Positions 47,790-61,205 of a DNA stretch of 64,000 nt are shown in pieces; within the stretch, counting starts at the first letter, position 1, and each line of letters begins with the position of its first letter. The DNA lies in NCBI GenBank assembly GCA_026874595.1, contig CM049313.1, forward strand, positions 36,158,159 to 36,222,158, in the 5' to 3' direction. The notes beneath the pieces are model-generated. The model saw only the letters and a list, made by a program, of their open reading frames with translations. It was not told where the DNA came from and searched no databases. The translations under genes and the position numbers were made by a program. Source of the stretch: Sipunculus nudus. Its lineage: Eukaryota; Annelida; Sipuncula; Golfingiida; Sipunculidae.

Positions 47790-47910
47790 AGTTCCCCAGT
47801 CCCCTACAGACTACCAAATGCAACAATCCAAGCCATGGAGACAGCTGGGCATTAGTTAGTATAACTGGTTGTACAATCCATGTAAAATAAATTAAAGTTT
47901 ATAATTTTAG
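47790..47910. repeat. Fragment of the 37.8 kb dispersed repeat
   Basis: CCCCTACAGACTACC, CATGGAGA, TTAGTTATAA-like and TACAATCCATGTAAA blocks occur in the same order as at 37840-37930. Confidence 0.6.
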
Positions 47911-49735
47911 ATATAAAACTGACATTACTCAAAGATTTAAATATTGATATGTGTGTATATATGCATGTATGAGAACTTAGTCAGGAAATCCCAATACCAC
48001 AGTGACAGAATAAAGTATAATGTCCCATATATGAAAGTGAACAATGCCATACAAATGATCTGTATGCTGTACAACACAGCATGGATTGCAGGTGAATAAA
48101 AACACACATACAATAGGGCTGCGTTGATTGGTTTGTCGAAATGTATGCAAATGAGGTTTGATTGACACCTGTATTGTCAGTTGGTGGCCTACTTATTGGG
48201 GGAGTGATAGATCACAGTGTGGCGCCTTGGTACTTGATCTTTTTTATATGTACACAAGGACTGATAGGATATCAGTAAACCTAAACCCCCAGCAGGTTCA
48301 CCCAGGAATTTACATGCCGGGGCCAATGCAGGACAAAGAAACAACGCAGTTAAGTTCTGGGATGGTTTTAACTTACACCTGACAGTTCACCTATAAGAGA
48401 GGTTCGACAAAAAAGGATATATGTGCAAATATATCATGGGATACCTGCTTCAGACCTTATGACTACAAAGGATGCTACTCAACATGGATAAATTATACTT
48501 TCACAGTCAGAGTACCTGACATGTTTTGACAATGAAGGAATCTTATATATACTCTGGGATGTAAACAACTTTTACTTTCGCAATCTGCTCCTTTTTAACA
48601 AAGAAGAGATCTGAAGTACATGGATGAATTTCTTTTGCACTTTCTCATAACTTAAGAGTGTGAGAAAATAACAAAAGTGCAGCTAGTACTCTTCATTTGG
48701 GGAACAACTGGTTTGACTATGTTCTTTCAGAAGTTTAGGAAGAAAAAGAAAACTCTATTGCAAGGCTTAAAAATTTGGCAGTTCAATAAGTGTATATAAG
48801 TATATACATATAAGTATATATTTAAGTATATGTGTGAGTTTCATACTAGTAGTTATATGACACAAATATATAGGAATGCACTCGAACAGTTATGGCATGT
48901 AAAGCTGGTCACACAAAATACAATCTAAGCAAATCAAAGTTAGATGTTAATAGTACATGCTGGCCATCAAACCTCTACCCATGAGTTAACCCGTAATTAA
49001 TGTTCATTTAACAGTTTTCTAAAGATTTGGTGGCTATTATATTGACGAGAGGAAAAGGACTGATGAAATATTGGTGCAAAATGTAAAAACATGGATTAAT
49101 ACCAATACACCACATTTTAAAAATGTGCATAACCTTTGCCTGTTCAGAGCATCCACAATAAAAATCACTAGTAAAGCTAGTTTTGTTGATACAGCATTCC
49201 ATCACAAGGTTGATAATTAATTCCCATTGTGAAAGGGATGTTACCTTTTTATAATGCTTTTAGCACCTGTGTTTGAAGCCATATGCTTTATGCAACATGA
49301 GTGCCATTTCTAAACATCAGAAAAATGTTCCTTTTTTTATGGGAGCACCTGACCTTACTGTGCAACCTGATGACCTTGCATATAATTAAGTAAACACCGA
49401 GACAGTGCATCAAGCCACATGTCATATAAAAACAGACTTGGGCAGACCTCACAGAAGATGTATTAAATTTTCTGGATCTGACAAAGTGTGGAGTTTCACA
49501 CAGAGACTCTCAAATGTGTCCCCTGATATAACTTGCAGGAGAGTTTGAGACACCCTGAAAGTACAACTAGTGTAAACTCTTAAAGTTTGTTTCCTAAATT
49601 ATATATTAAATTTTCTTTATGGATTCTGAATGATTTTATAATTTTCCTTATCTGTAATTGTTACACTAAATCTTAGATTAATGTGTCACCTGTGTCAACA
49701 ACAATATGACCTAAAACCCCAGTGTTCACAGGACA
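47911..49735. other. No gene seen
   Basis: AT-rich spacer with a short GTATATAAGTATATA patch near 48795-48832. Confidence 0.5.
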
Positions 49736-49739
49736 TGAC

Positions 49740-52700
49740 TTTGTAAATCAATGTCAACAGTAAAAGGACCATCAACAACATGCAGTTGTGACAGCAACAG
49801 CACCATGTAAACCAGTGTCTACAGCAACAGAAACATCTAAACCAATGTCAACATCAAAAGGACCATCAACACCATTCATTTGTTACAGCAACAGCACCCT
49901 GTAAACCAGTGTCAATAGCAACAGAAACACCTAAACCAATTTCAACAGCAGGAGGACCATTTACACCACGCAGTTGTGACAGCAACAGCACCCTGTAAAT
50001 CAATATCAACAGAAACTCCTAAATCAGTGTCAACAGCAACAAACCCATCTAAATCAGTGTCAGCAATTAACAAGTGTTGGGATCAACTGCATCAGTGTCA
50101 AAAGAAGCAGGACCATCCACACCATACAGTGTTAACATCAACAGGAGCCTGTAAACTAGTGTCAACAGAAAAGGTAATATCGACACCAATGTAAGCAGTA
50201 ACATAAGCAAAACAACCAAAATACCATATACACCAGAGCCAACAGAAATATGACCATCTGCACCAGTGTCAAAAGCACAGAAACATGTATACCAGTGTCA
50301 GTAGCTCCTGTACTACCTTAACTAGTGTCAGCAGTTATATAGAAGTATCTACAGTAACAGTAACTTCCCACAGACAGTTGACAACAGACAATAGAAGCCT
50401 ATACATGAGTGCCAACAGCAATATCATCTACATTAACACTGAGAGCAACTGGTTGGACTAGCAAAACCAAATTCAACAGGACCATTTACACTTATGCCAA
50501 CAGGACCATCTATACTAATGCCAACAGGACCATCTTCACTATTGCCAACAGGACCATCTACACTAATGCCAACAGGACCATCTACACTAATGCCAACTGG
50601 ACCATCTTCACTATTGCCAACAGGACCATCTACACCAATGCCAACACGACCATCTGCACTAATGCCAACAGGACCATCTACACTAATGCCAACTGGACCA
50701 TCTTCACTATTGCCAACAGGACCATCTTCACCAATGCCAACACGACCATCTGCACTAATGCCAACAGGACCATCTACACTTATGCCAACAGGACCATATT
50801 CACTATTGCCAACAGGACCATCTTCACTTTTGCCAACAGGACCATATTCACTATTGCCAACAGAACCATGTTCACCAATGCCAACACGACCATCTGCACT
50901 AATGCCAATAGGACCATCTACACTAATGCCAACAAGACCATCTACACTAATGCCAACAAGACCATCTACACAAATGCCAACAGGACCATCTACACTATTG
51001 CCAACAGGACCATCTAAACTTATGCCAACAACATCATCTAGATTAATGCTAACAGGACCTTCTACACTAATTCCAACAAGACCATCTACACTAATGCCAA
51101 CAGGAACATCTACACTAATGCCAACAAGACCATCTACACTAATGCCAATAGGACCATCTATCATTTCTACACTATTGCCAACAGGAACATCTACACTAAA
51201 GCCAATATGATCATCTACACTAATGCCAATATGATCATCTACACGAATGCCAACAGGACCATGTTCACTATTGCCAACAGGACCATGTTTACTAATGCAA
51301 ACAGGACCATCTACACAAATGCCATCAGGACCATGTTCACCAATGCCAACACGACCATCTGCACTAAAGCCAACAGGACCATCTACACTAATGCCAACAG
51401 GACCATATTCACTATTGCCAACAGGACCATCTTCACTATTGTCAACTGGACCATGTTCACCAATGCCAACACGACCATCTGCACTAATGCCAATAGGACC
51501 ATCTATACTAATGCCAACAGGACCATCTACACTAATGCCAACAGGACCATCTTCACTATTGCCAACACGACCATCTGCACTAATGCCAATAGGACCATCT
51601 ATACTAATGCCAACAGGACCATCTACACTAATGCCAACAGGACCATCTTCACTATTGCCAACAGGACCATCTTCACCAATGCCAACATGACCATCTGCAC
51701 TAATGCCAACAGGACCATCTACACTAATGCCAACAGGACCATATTCACTATTGCCAACAGGACCATCTTCACTAATGCCAACAGGACCATGTTCACCAAT
51801 GCCAACACGACCATCTGCACTAATGCCAATAGGACCATCTACACTAATACCAACAGGACCATCTACACTAATGCCAACAGGACCATCTACACTAATGCCA
51901 ACAGGACCATATTCACTATTGCCAACAGGACCATCTTCACTAATGCCAACAGGACCATGTTCACCAATGCCAACAGGACCATGTTCACCAATGCCAACAG
52001 GACCATCTGCACTAATGCCAACACGACCATCTACACTAATGCCAACAGGACCATATTCACTATTGCCAACAAAACCATATTCACTTTTGCCAACCGGACC
52101 ATCTTCACTAATGCCAACAGGACCATCTACACCAAAGTTAACACTAACAGGACCATCTACACCTAGGTCAACATAACCAGGACCATCTACACTTAAGTCA
52201 ACATGACCAGGACCATCTAACAAAAGTATACAGAAACACCCATACCAATGTCAACATGACCATCTGCACTAAAATCTACAGAATCACCTACATGAAAGTT
52301 AACAGGATCATCTACACCAAAAGTCAACAGAACTATCTACACCAAACTGGACCATGACCATCTACAACAGAACCCTCTACACCAAAAGTCAACAGGAACA
52401 GGACCATCTATACCAACCATTATACCAAACTTAACAGACACCAAAGTCAACAGAACTAACTATACCAAAGTCAACAGAACTATCCACACCAAACAAGACA
52501 AGGACCATCTTCAACAGGACTGTCTTCACCAAAGTCAATGGAACAGTGTACATCAAATTCATCCGAACTATCAACACCAAAGTCAGAACTATCTATACCA
52601 AACAGGACCATGACCATCTACAACAGGGCTGTCTACATCAAAGTAAAAAAAACTATCTACAGACCTTCTACACCAAATGTCAACAGGAACAGGACCATCT

Positions 52701-53190
52701 ATACCAACCATTATACCAAACTCAACAGACACCAAAATCAACAGAACTATCTACACCAATGTCAACAGGAACAACTTCACCAATATCAACAAAACCATTT
52801 TCATCAGTGTCAAAATTAACAGGACCATCTACACCAAAGTCAACAGAACCATCTACACCAAAGTCGACAGGAACATCAACACCAAAGTAAACATAACCAT
52901 TTTCATCAGTGTCAAAAGTAACAGAATCATCTACACCAATGTCAACAGGAACATCTACATTAAAGTCAACAGAACCATTTTCATCAGTGTCAAAATCAAC
53001 AGAACGATCTACACCAATGTCAACAGGAACATCTACACCAAAGTAAACATAACCATCTACACCAATGTCAAAACTAACAGGTCCACTTAAGCCAACATCA
53101 AATGTAACAGGTCCATCTGCACCAACATCAACAGTATCTGAACCATCTACACCAATATCAACAGAAACATCTACACTATCTTTTGTGGTG
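49740..53190. repeat. 24 bp minisatellite with homogeneous core and diverged edges
   Basis: The core, about 50470-52170 (about 70 units), repeats CCAACAGGACCATCTACACT plus AATG with variants (TTCACTATTG, GTTCACCAATG, CTGCACTAATG). The left edge (49740-50400) has more diverged units in blocks of about 94 bp, for example TGTGACAGCAACAG near 49787, its variant at 49881, and again at 49975. The right edge (52170-53190) has CAAAGTCAACAG-type units. Inside the core some variants recur every 96 bp (51481 and 51577), i.e. four units. The 596-codon minus frame at 50433-52223 (8-residue DGPVGISV repeats) and several plus frames stay open because 24 is a multiple of three. Confidence 0.95.
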
Positions 53191-56100
53191 TAAACAGTCT
53201 GCTTTCAATCTTTGAAAAGTCAAGATATACCATCCTAACAGGTGTTCTGAGAAACACCGCAACCTACAATAGTGCAAAAGTCAAAGACATGATCTGTAAC
53301 AACACTAAAAACTTTTCTTACAACCTCTTCAGCATCAGCAGTATCACTGTTTCCTTGATTTGTCTATTTAGACCATAACCACCCAAACTTTTCCTGTAAT
53401 TTTTTCATTCAGTACTAACAAGTGGTAAAAGGAAGCAGGTGGAAACTTAGTTGTCATAAAGCAAGCAATTCCATGAATACTTAGGTACCCTAGGGCATTC
53501 CAGCAAATAGCCTGAGTCAATGTATATACACCTTTTGCACTGAAGCAGCTAATGGCAAGCGACACTTCCTAAGGATCAAAGCCAACATAGATCACTCTAT
53601 AGGAGGCTTATGATATATTGTATGGTCAGTCAACAGGCTAATGTTGTGGGTGGTTTATCAGGCCTTCTGGAGCAAATGGCAAGTCCCTTTGAATACTGAG
53701 GGCACCTCGGAAGCCATAACATCATTAACCCCTAGTTGACAAGCCTGGGAAACACATCCCTGTCTCAGCCTCTGTGTTACTGTGGACAGTACTGTCCCAG
53801 TTTCATTGTCACTTCCTGCTCAGCCTGCTGGATGACCCATCCATCCACTTTAACAAAGGAAGCTTGCAGTTCTGTTAAGTGACACTCTGGTCTACACTCT
53901 GGCCTACCTCGGGCAGTTGTGCCTATACCATTACAGAATCATACCATCCAAATTTGCCTATTCAAAGCTCTCTGTGTTATATTTAACAACAAAACACTTG
54001 ACTCACTTATTCCATTTAGAGCCATTTGCCTACATCTGCCTGGGGCACTTTCATTAAACTACACCAGGATGTTTTTTTTAGGCTTACACTTTTTAGTGCT
54101 TGATGATTTAAATAGCAACATTGACGTTGTGAAGAGGAAATGTCTGTTGTATGAAGTGACTGGTAGATGGATCCTGATATGCTCTACGTGTGTATTCAAA
54201 TGATCTTTAAGTATCTAAAATATGTCCTTCTATTATTATTTTTTTAATCATGATAATGTGGTGCTTGGATAAAGCACAAACAAATGACCTGTTCTGAAAA
54301 ATGCTATTTTCCTGTATGAAACATTCTAATGTTAAAAAATGTAACTTAAAATCTGCTCTGACCAAATGCAAAAAAAAAATAGTTCCAATAAATTATCACA
54401 ACCGGTTCAATTTTACAGCTTTTCATTAAAGCAACAGAATCTAAACATACAGCAATATAGACAAAATAAGACACCCTGAAGCTCATAGATAAAAAAAGAC
54501 CCCAGATAATAATTCATCATATTATCCTGAAACTGATAGAGTTCATTTTCATATTAACATTTTAACCTCTGGAGTATCCAAGCCCAGTGCACAGAAAGCC
54601 AGAACTCAAGAAGGATTAATTAAAAAATATCACTCCTTGTTATACCATAAGTTTCAATATGGTTCACTGAACAGGACAATGTCCTACCATTTAATCCTTG
54701 AAATACTTAAATTGAACACAGCAGGGCTGTTGAAAGCTTCCACTAATATGTGAGAACACAGAAATTAAACACAGAGAACTTGTTGAGGGCTTTGATCATT
54801 CTCAAACATTTAGCCTTGTAACCACACCACAGCTGCTAGGAAGCTCTGTTAGGGTCCATAAACCCTGTCTGTATGATGTAACATCATGGTCGCTTACAAA
54901 TACTGGCTAGTCTTAACTAAATCACCCTCGGTGAAGCCAATGACTCAACCACAGCCAATAACTGAACACTTATATGGTTGCTGGATAGATTGAGCGTATT
55001 GACAGGAGGTCATCAGGGAGTGGCCTCTGGGTGGTGTTAACACCTCGAGCACACCAACAAGGTCTCCCCTTTTGACCAGAAGTGTGGCATGCTGAAAGGA
55101 AAGGTAATACACTTTAACCTTTCCCTAAGGGTATGGTGTGTGATGCCAGCCCTCCAAGCTGTGGTCAGGTCAGGGGTGACCTTATTCTACCTGTAGTGGT
55201 CAAACTGTTTGACCCTGTGCTATATGTCACTGGCCTCAGTATGGTGGAGGCCAGGATCAGCAAATAAGCTCAGTAATATTAGCTCAGATCCACATAAACT
55301 TGCTAAACACTGCCCTGTTTGGCAAACATTAATGCGCATGCATGCCCAATGTGTGAGAGAACACAGCCCCAGACGAGAAGGTAAATAGCAAGGCTACCAT
55401 TTGGAGTTGCCCTGTGTCACCAGAGTCTCTCTCAGCACAGTGTTATTGTAGTCCTACAAAAGCTTCTCTCAGATCCAGTCAATTCTTTGCTCATGTCAAT
55501 AATGGGACCCACGCACCCTTGGCTCAAAAACATAACCTCCTAGCAGAGGTTGCATCTAACGTATGTTTAATTTGGCACACCGCTGAATAGGCTGGGTGCA
55601 CGTTCACAACCTATATTTGCTTGTGGCACACACAGGCCATTTTTAGGCTCACTAAACAAACAGCAACACTTTTTTACTGCATCCAAGTTCAATAACAGGT
55701 GGGCCCTATCAAAAGAACGAACAGAAACAGTTCCATGGCCCAGAGCAAAATCGTTCCATTCAGGTCGGCTTGCTTTTTCCACAGATGCTACAGCACTTTG
55801 TAGACTATCAGAGTCTCTGGTGTGGGGTTCATTTTAAGCATGAGAACGGCAGCAGTGAGCAAACAAAACCCCGCCTCTCACTATGCCCTGACTACAAGAT
55901 GGGGGGAAATGGCTTTTAGAGGGCCTCTTCACCGCCAGACAGGGTTAAATGGGAATGCATAATGGCACTTCCACTTGCCATATCATCTCAATAAAAAATG
56001 GCCAAAAAATCTATTGGACACAAAGTTTGAAAAGTGCCACGATGAACGTGTCACCATCATGTGCCCAAATGTCAGCTTGAAACATTCTGTTAATGTACGT

Positions 56101-56736
56101 TCCTTTTCAAACCACTGGATGATGCAAAATCAATGAACAGTCATTTAATGGGGACATACATGTTTCGGAAACTGTTGATTGTACAGTTCCCGACTTTCCA
56201 CTTACAATCAGAGTTCACACTCCATACTCCTCCCATTAGCCACATTGGCTATTAGCGACTTCCGATAAGCCCAATATCGCCAATCTCTACACTCACTACT
56301 TGTGCTTTATGAACCCTGACCCATGATCACTAATCGTGGTAAACTGCTGCTTCGTATGATGCCCTGATGATTGCAGCAGAAAGGCTCATCTATTATGGGC
56401 AGACTCGCTTGTGGCAGTTAAGCCCAGCCACTTACAATTGTGGATTTATGGTCATTCAAACATGTTAATTCCCATGGATTTTATGAAGACACTCTGGCTG
56501 TGAATTCTCTCCTCCCTAATATTTTACCATCAATCTTGGCTGGATTAGGGCAGCATTTGCTCACAGCCATCAACAGTCAGATGCTGATCTGTTTTCCATA
56601 AAATGCAGCCTGAGGTCAGCCAACCATATAATAACGCAGTGAAGGAGTTTAAAACTTGTTTCAGATCCAATTTTTTAAATGTTTGAAGTTTATTTTTTCA
56701 ATCAAGCTTGAGATCCATTTTGTTTTAAAATGTGCC
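53191..56736. other. No gene seen; unique spacer
   Basis: Less AT-rich stretches at 53620-53930, 54840-55480 and 56190-56600 have no supportable open frame. AGGTCA half-sites cluster near 55160-55220. Confidence 0.5.
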
Positions 56737-56815
56737 TATATATATATAGATATATATATATATATATATATATCTAGAGAGAGAGAGATAGATATTTATA
56801 TATATATATATATAT
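56737..56815. repeat. (TA)n with a (GA)n island
   Basis: TA tract, then CTAGAGAGAGAGAGATAGATA, then TA tract. Confidence 0.93.
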
Positions 56816-59800
56816 TGTATATACTTTAATTTTTGGACAGTCCTTTCAGATAGATACAGCACTCTTAATTGTATAGACTGATGGTGTTTGTTATAGTGCA
56901 AGTAGATAATTAATTTGACGTGAATATTGATGTATTGGAACATTACTTAAGGCATGATAATCACTGAAAATGTGTATATTATTTTTCAGAAAGTGATACT
57001 GAATCTTTTTGCATTTTCCACTGTTGAACATTTTGAGGACAAGTTCCCCCACTCTGCTCCAAGAAATTCTCAAAGCAATGTGCAGCAAACCAGGCACAAA
57101 ATTTGCCTCTGTTTGGTAGTTCCCCATTGTAAATGCATTTTCTGATTCATTAATCAAAATATAAACTATTTTTTTTTATTTGTATCTTCTGATGTAAGTG
57201 TTTGTAAATCTTTGCAAAAAAATCATTAATTCTGGTTATATATGCTCATCATTATCATTCAACACACCATGCCACCTGCTGGCCATGGGTGCTGTGTCAT
57301 GTAAAAAAAGTATGATTCATGTCAATAAGAAGGAAATATTCTGTGTTTTAACTTAATATTAAAAGGTTACAATTTTTTAACCATCTTACATACAGAATTT
57401 AAAGAAATTTCTATTAAAAAGAGAATTTATTCAGTAAGATGGCCCAGGCCAAACGTGCTTAAACCAGGAAAATTACATTATCATTTCAGCAATATTACTC
57501 TAATTTCTTATGAGGGAAATGGAAACATGACCAAAACATTCATGGATCAATGATAAAAGCAGTGTGCAAAGTTTGATAATTATCAGTTTTAGGTATTTTT
57601 GGCCAAAATATGAACTTTTTATGGATGCTGCATGTTTTGGTAGTATTGGGTACATGCTTTACACTAGGGCTAAATATGAACAAGTCACACACACAAACAC
57701 ATACTTAACATTTCTAATCATGTCTTCTTCTCACAAAGAAATTTCAGCAGAAAACATACAAGGAAACTTAAAGTTCTATTGTGCCTTTGTTCAAGCTGCA
57801 TGTTCTGGTACATGAAGTTTACTTCAGTTGTTGTCCCTGTCAGCTTTAAGAAGAAAACTGTCACTTATAAAACCAGAGCCATTACAAGTGTAATGAGATG
57901 TTACCAAAGGCAGACCTAGAAATGCCTGTTGTATCAAGTCACTTAGTGAAGGGCCCTGCTACTGTCCAGATTATTTGAGGTAACAATGATAGGGTCAAAA
58001 GGTTAGGCTAAAACACTTATATACCCACCTGGAAAATAAAAATTGCTAATATGAACTTTAGTTACACATCCTGCAATGGAACATGTTGATCTGAAATGAC
58101 ATCTCACTGTGCTAATTTCTACAATGGGTTATGTATGATGATAAAAAACTGATATTTCATAAAATATAAAAGAACAAAATGTGCTGCTCTGAACTGAAGC
58201 AAACATACACTGCTCTATCAGTATAGTTAAGCTCAGTGCTCTAAACAAAGGTGGGTCAGGCTAAAGCCACCACTGAGATGACGCGTAAAAGTATAAATAT
58301 GACCCATAGTCAACTGTAATTTAAAACTGGTGCAAAATGTTCTGCGCTGATGAAGGGGTTCTAAATGCTCTAATTCAACATTGGCTATAATTATACACAA
58401 TGGCGATAATTTATACACCTCTTGCTCTGAGATAAGCCAGCTCTCTTCTGAGAAAGAAACTCTGGTGATCAGCAACTTCCTCAAAATTAGTTTACACGGC
58501 AGTATGGTGGTGTTACATGAATAACTGCATCCAGATGTAGATCCATAAATCAGTTACTCAGCCAGTAGAAATATACTTCTCTATACAACATTTACTCAAT
58601 AATGAGTCTCAAGAAACCATTAGAATCACTGGTAAGTTCAGAGACGAAATATGAATAAAACATGTAATCTGAAGGGTTATAAAACTTATATCAAAGTATT
58701 CTTGAAACACTTTAAATGATAATTATGAACTATTTATGATAAGTGTGAATATACATGCAAGCAAGAAAATGGATCTGCTGGTATTTTATAAATTACAACA
58801 TGTCAGTAGGTGCATATTAACAAAATTTGAAAGATTCATGAATCATCAATTATGCAAAAGTCCTATAATATATCTAAAACTGAAAGTGCTTAGGGACAAG
58901 AGTCTGTACATAAACTACAAAGTTCTTTACATTTTTACTGTGTAAGCTTTCACAGGTTCTGTCACAGACTGTCACCCAAAGAAGATAACATTGGCATGAC
59001 ATTTGGGATAGTAAGCACAATTGAATGAATCTGTTTAAATAGCTTTGTATCTGCAAGAGACTGTCTATAAAACCCAAGTAACACCGTCTCGGGGTATTTC
59101 AGTATAAGCACACATGAGCACACTGTAAGTGACTTTCTTAAAGAGACACAGTCTTCAACTAAAGAAGCACTACAAACATATATAAGAACATTTTGGCAAG
59201 AGGGCTGCATGATTGTTACCTAAAAGTGGCCTTTAAGGTTTTAATTCACTCTAATAGATTCAGGGGGTATTGAACCAAAGCAGCTAACATTTGTCAACCA
59301 ATGTTCATGGAACAGAATGACAAGAAGGGTCTAATGTTGAACTGGTTGGTGACACATGCCCTTTGCAACCTCAGAAAGCATGGCCAGAATAGCTGGACCC
59401 GCAGGTGTCCTTGAGTAGCACATGGACATGGAATGTTTCTTTTAGGGCACATAGGGCAGAAGTCTTGCCCCCCTGCTTGACTCTTGGTTGGTCCCTCCTG
59501 TATGGGCAGTGTATGAGCCCGCTGTGTCTTATCATGCAGACAGCTAACAACTTGATAAAGGTGAGGCTATTGCATCAAAGGTCAGCCAAGGTCGTGTCCC
59601 TAGGCGGGAGGGCACGACCTGTCTGGGGCCTGCCTGGTTTGAATGGCCTTCAAGGTCTGGCCCATACATATAAGGTGACAAGTTGGACACAGGTGCGGAG
59701 AGCTTCCCAGTGGAGAAGCTCCCGTCCTGGCTTCTTCGCTCTGCTTGGCTGATATTTTCCCACACTTCTTGATGGACATTACGCTGGATCACATTCCTCA

Positions 59801-60709
59801 ACATGTGATAGTTATTTGGCCACAGCTTGGGTCGGCACATGTGGCCCCGATGTGTTAACCGTCCACAAACACAAACAGACAACACTACGCAAACTGCTTT
59901 TATCTGTCAGACCGTCCATGTACTTTTGCTTCTTCCTGCGGCTCTGGCTTTCTTTGGCAGTTATGAGCAGTCCTGCTGCGGCTGATAACAGCTAAAATGT
60001 TCCTATTAACAGGCTGCAGTCTTCTCTGCTGATGCTGGCAGTCCGTCTTCCAGTGCTGCTTTGATTGGGTCTGGTTTTATTCCATGGGATGTTTAGTCTA
60101 CTTCTGCATGTTGTTTAGTGTTTATCAGAGGTCAATGAAGGATCTTACAGAAAAAAGAGGCTGGATTAATAAGTGCTAACTTATATAATAGTTATAATAT
60201 TTCATGGCTTTTGGTCTTCTATGAACATTTTTGTAATTACCCCAAGGTTTGTTAGAATTGTTCCTGTTGTCAAACTTACAAAAGTAAAAATTAGACTTTA
60301 GTTCATATCCAGTAACAATAACAAAACATTGCAGCTGGGCTGTGGGTACATCTTCATATAATCACAGCCTGGCACGGTAAACATAAGCTGAACTTGCTAA
60401 GTAAAGTTGTAACAGAAAGGTGCAAAAAAAAAAACCAAGAAAACATTTACCTCTTAAACAGGAATCAGCAAATCATAGCGAAAATACAAGAACTGAAATG
60501 TTAATTTTTCAATTAAGAAAAGTTGTGATATCATATTTCACGCTGGTAAACATTTAGTCATATGTTTTCGATCAATTTGAATTTAAGCTTCAAATTGTGA
60601 TTAAAATACTGAAAACATTGATTTAGATTAAAATCCACTTCAAATCAAGGGTAATTTTTTTGCTTGATCTACCTAAGATGCAGAATAGCCACTTATGAAA
60701 TATGTGGTT
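56816..60709. other. No gene seen
   Basis: 59400-59900 is GC-richer, with open frames on both strands (59405-59752 plus, 59544-59885 minus). Neither has a recognisable domain and each mirrors the other. It is left as non-coding. Confidence 0.45.
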
Positions 60710-61205
60710 TGGTTTTGCAGTCAGCTTATTGGCCCAATGGGAAGCAAAGGTGTTCACTCCATCTGTGACTGTCTTTCAAATCCCAGTACAGAAGGGCAGG
60801 TTTTGATACCCCATCTTTCTTTAATATAGGCATGAATGTTTGATACCCCCTTTATTCTTTTATGTTTTGGTAGGCCTGAATGTCTGACCCAGGGGGAAGT
60901 ACTACTCTCCATCAAGTGTCCTTCAAGTTTCCTTCTACTTTATATAAAAACAAAGTCATTTGATTTTGCAGTCAGTTAATTGGCCCAATGGGAAGCCAAG
61001 GCGTTCACTCAATCTGTGACTGTCTTTCAAATCCCAGTACAAAAGGGCAGGTTTTGATACCACATCTTTCTTTAATATAGGCCTGAATGTTTGATATCCC
61101 CTTTATTCTTTTATGTTTTGGTAGGCCTGAATGTCTGACCCAGGGGGAAGTACTGCTCTCCATCAAGTGTCCTTCAAGTTTCCTTCTACTTTATATAAAA
61201 AAAAA
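60710..61205. repeat. 250 bp tandem duplication, recent
   Basis: Two copies (60710-60959 and 60960-61205) are nearly identical, from TTTTGCAGTCAG through TTGGCCCAATGGGAAG to CTTCTACTTTATATAAAAA. Only scattered single-base differences are seen, for example CTTATTGG/TTAATTGG. Confidence 0.9.

Noticed and set aside
50409-52223. Long open frames (up to 596 codons) as a collagen-like or repeat-protein gene
   Set aside because: Open frames occur on both strands and in more than one frame because the unit is 24 bp. There is no signal peptide, exon structure or non-repeat domain.
59405-59885. Overlapping open frames of 113-115 codons on opposite strands
   Set aside because: They lie in a GC-richer patch where stops are rare, and neither has a domain or splice context.
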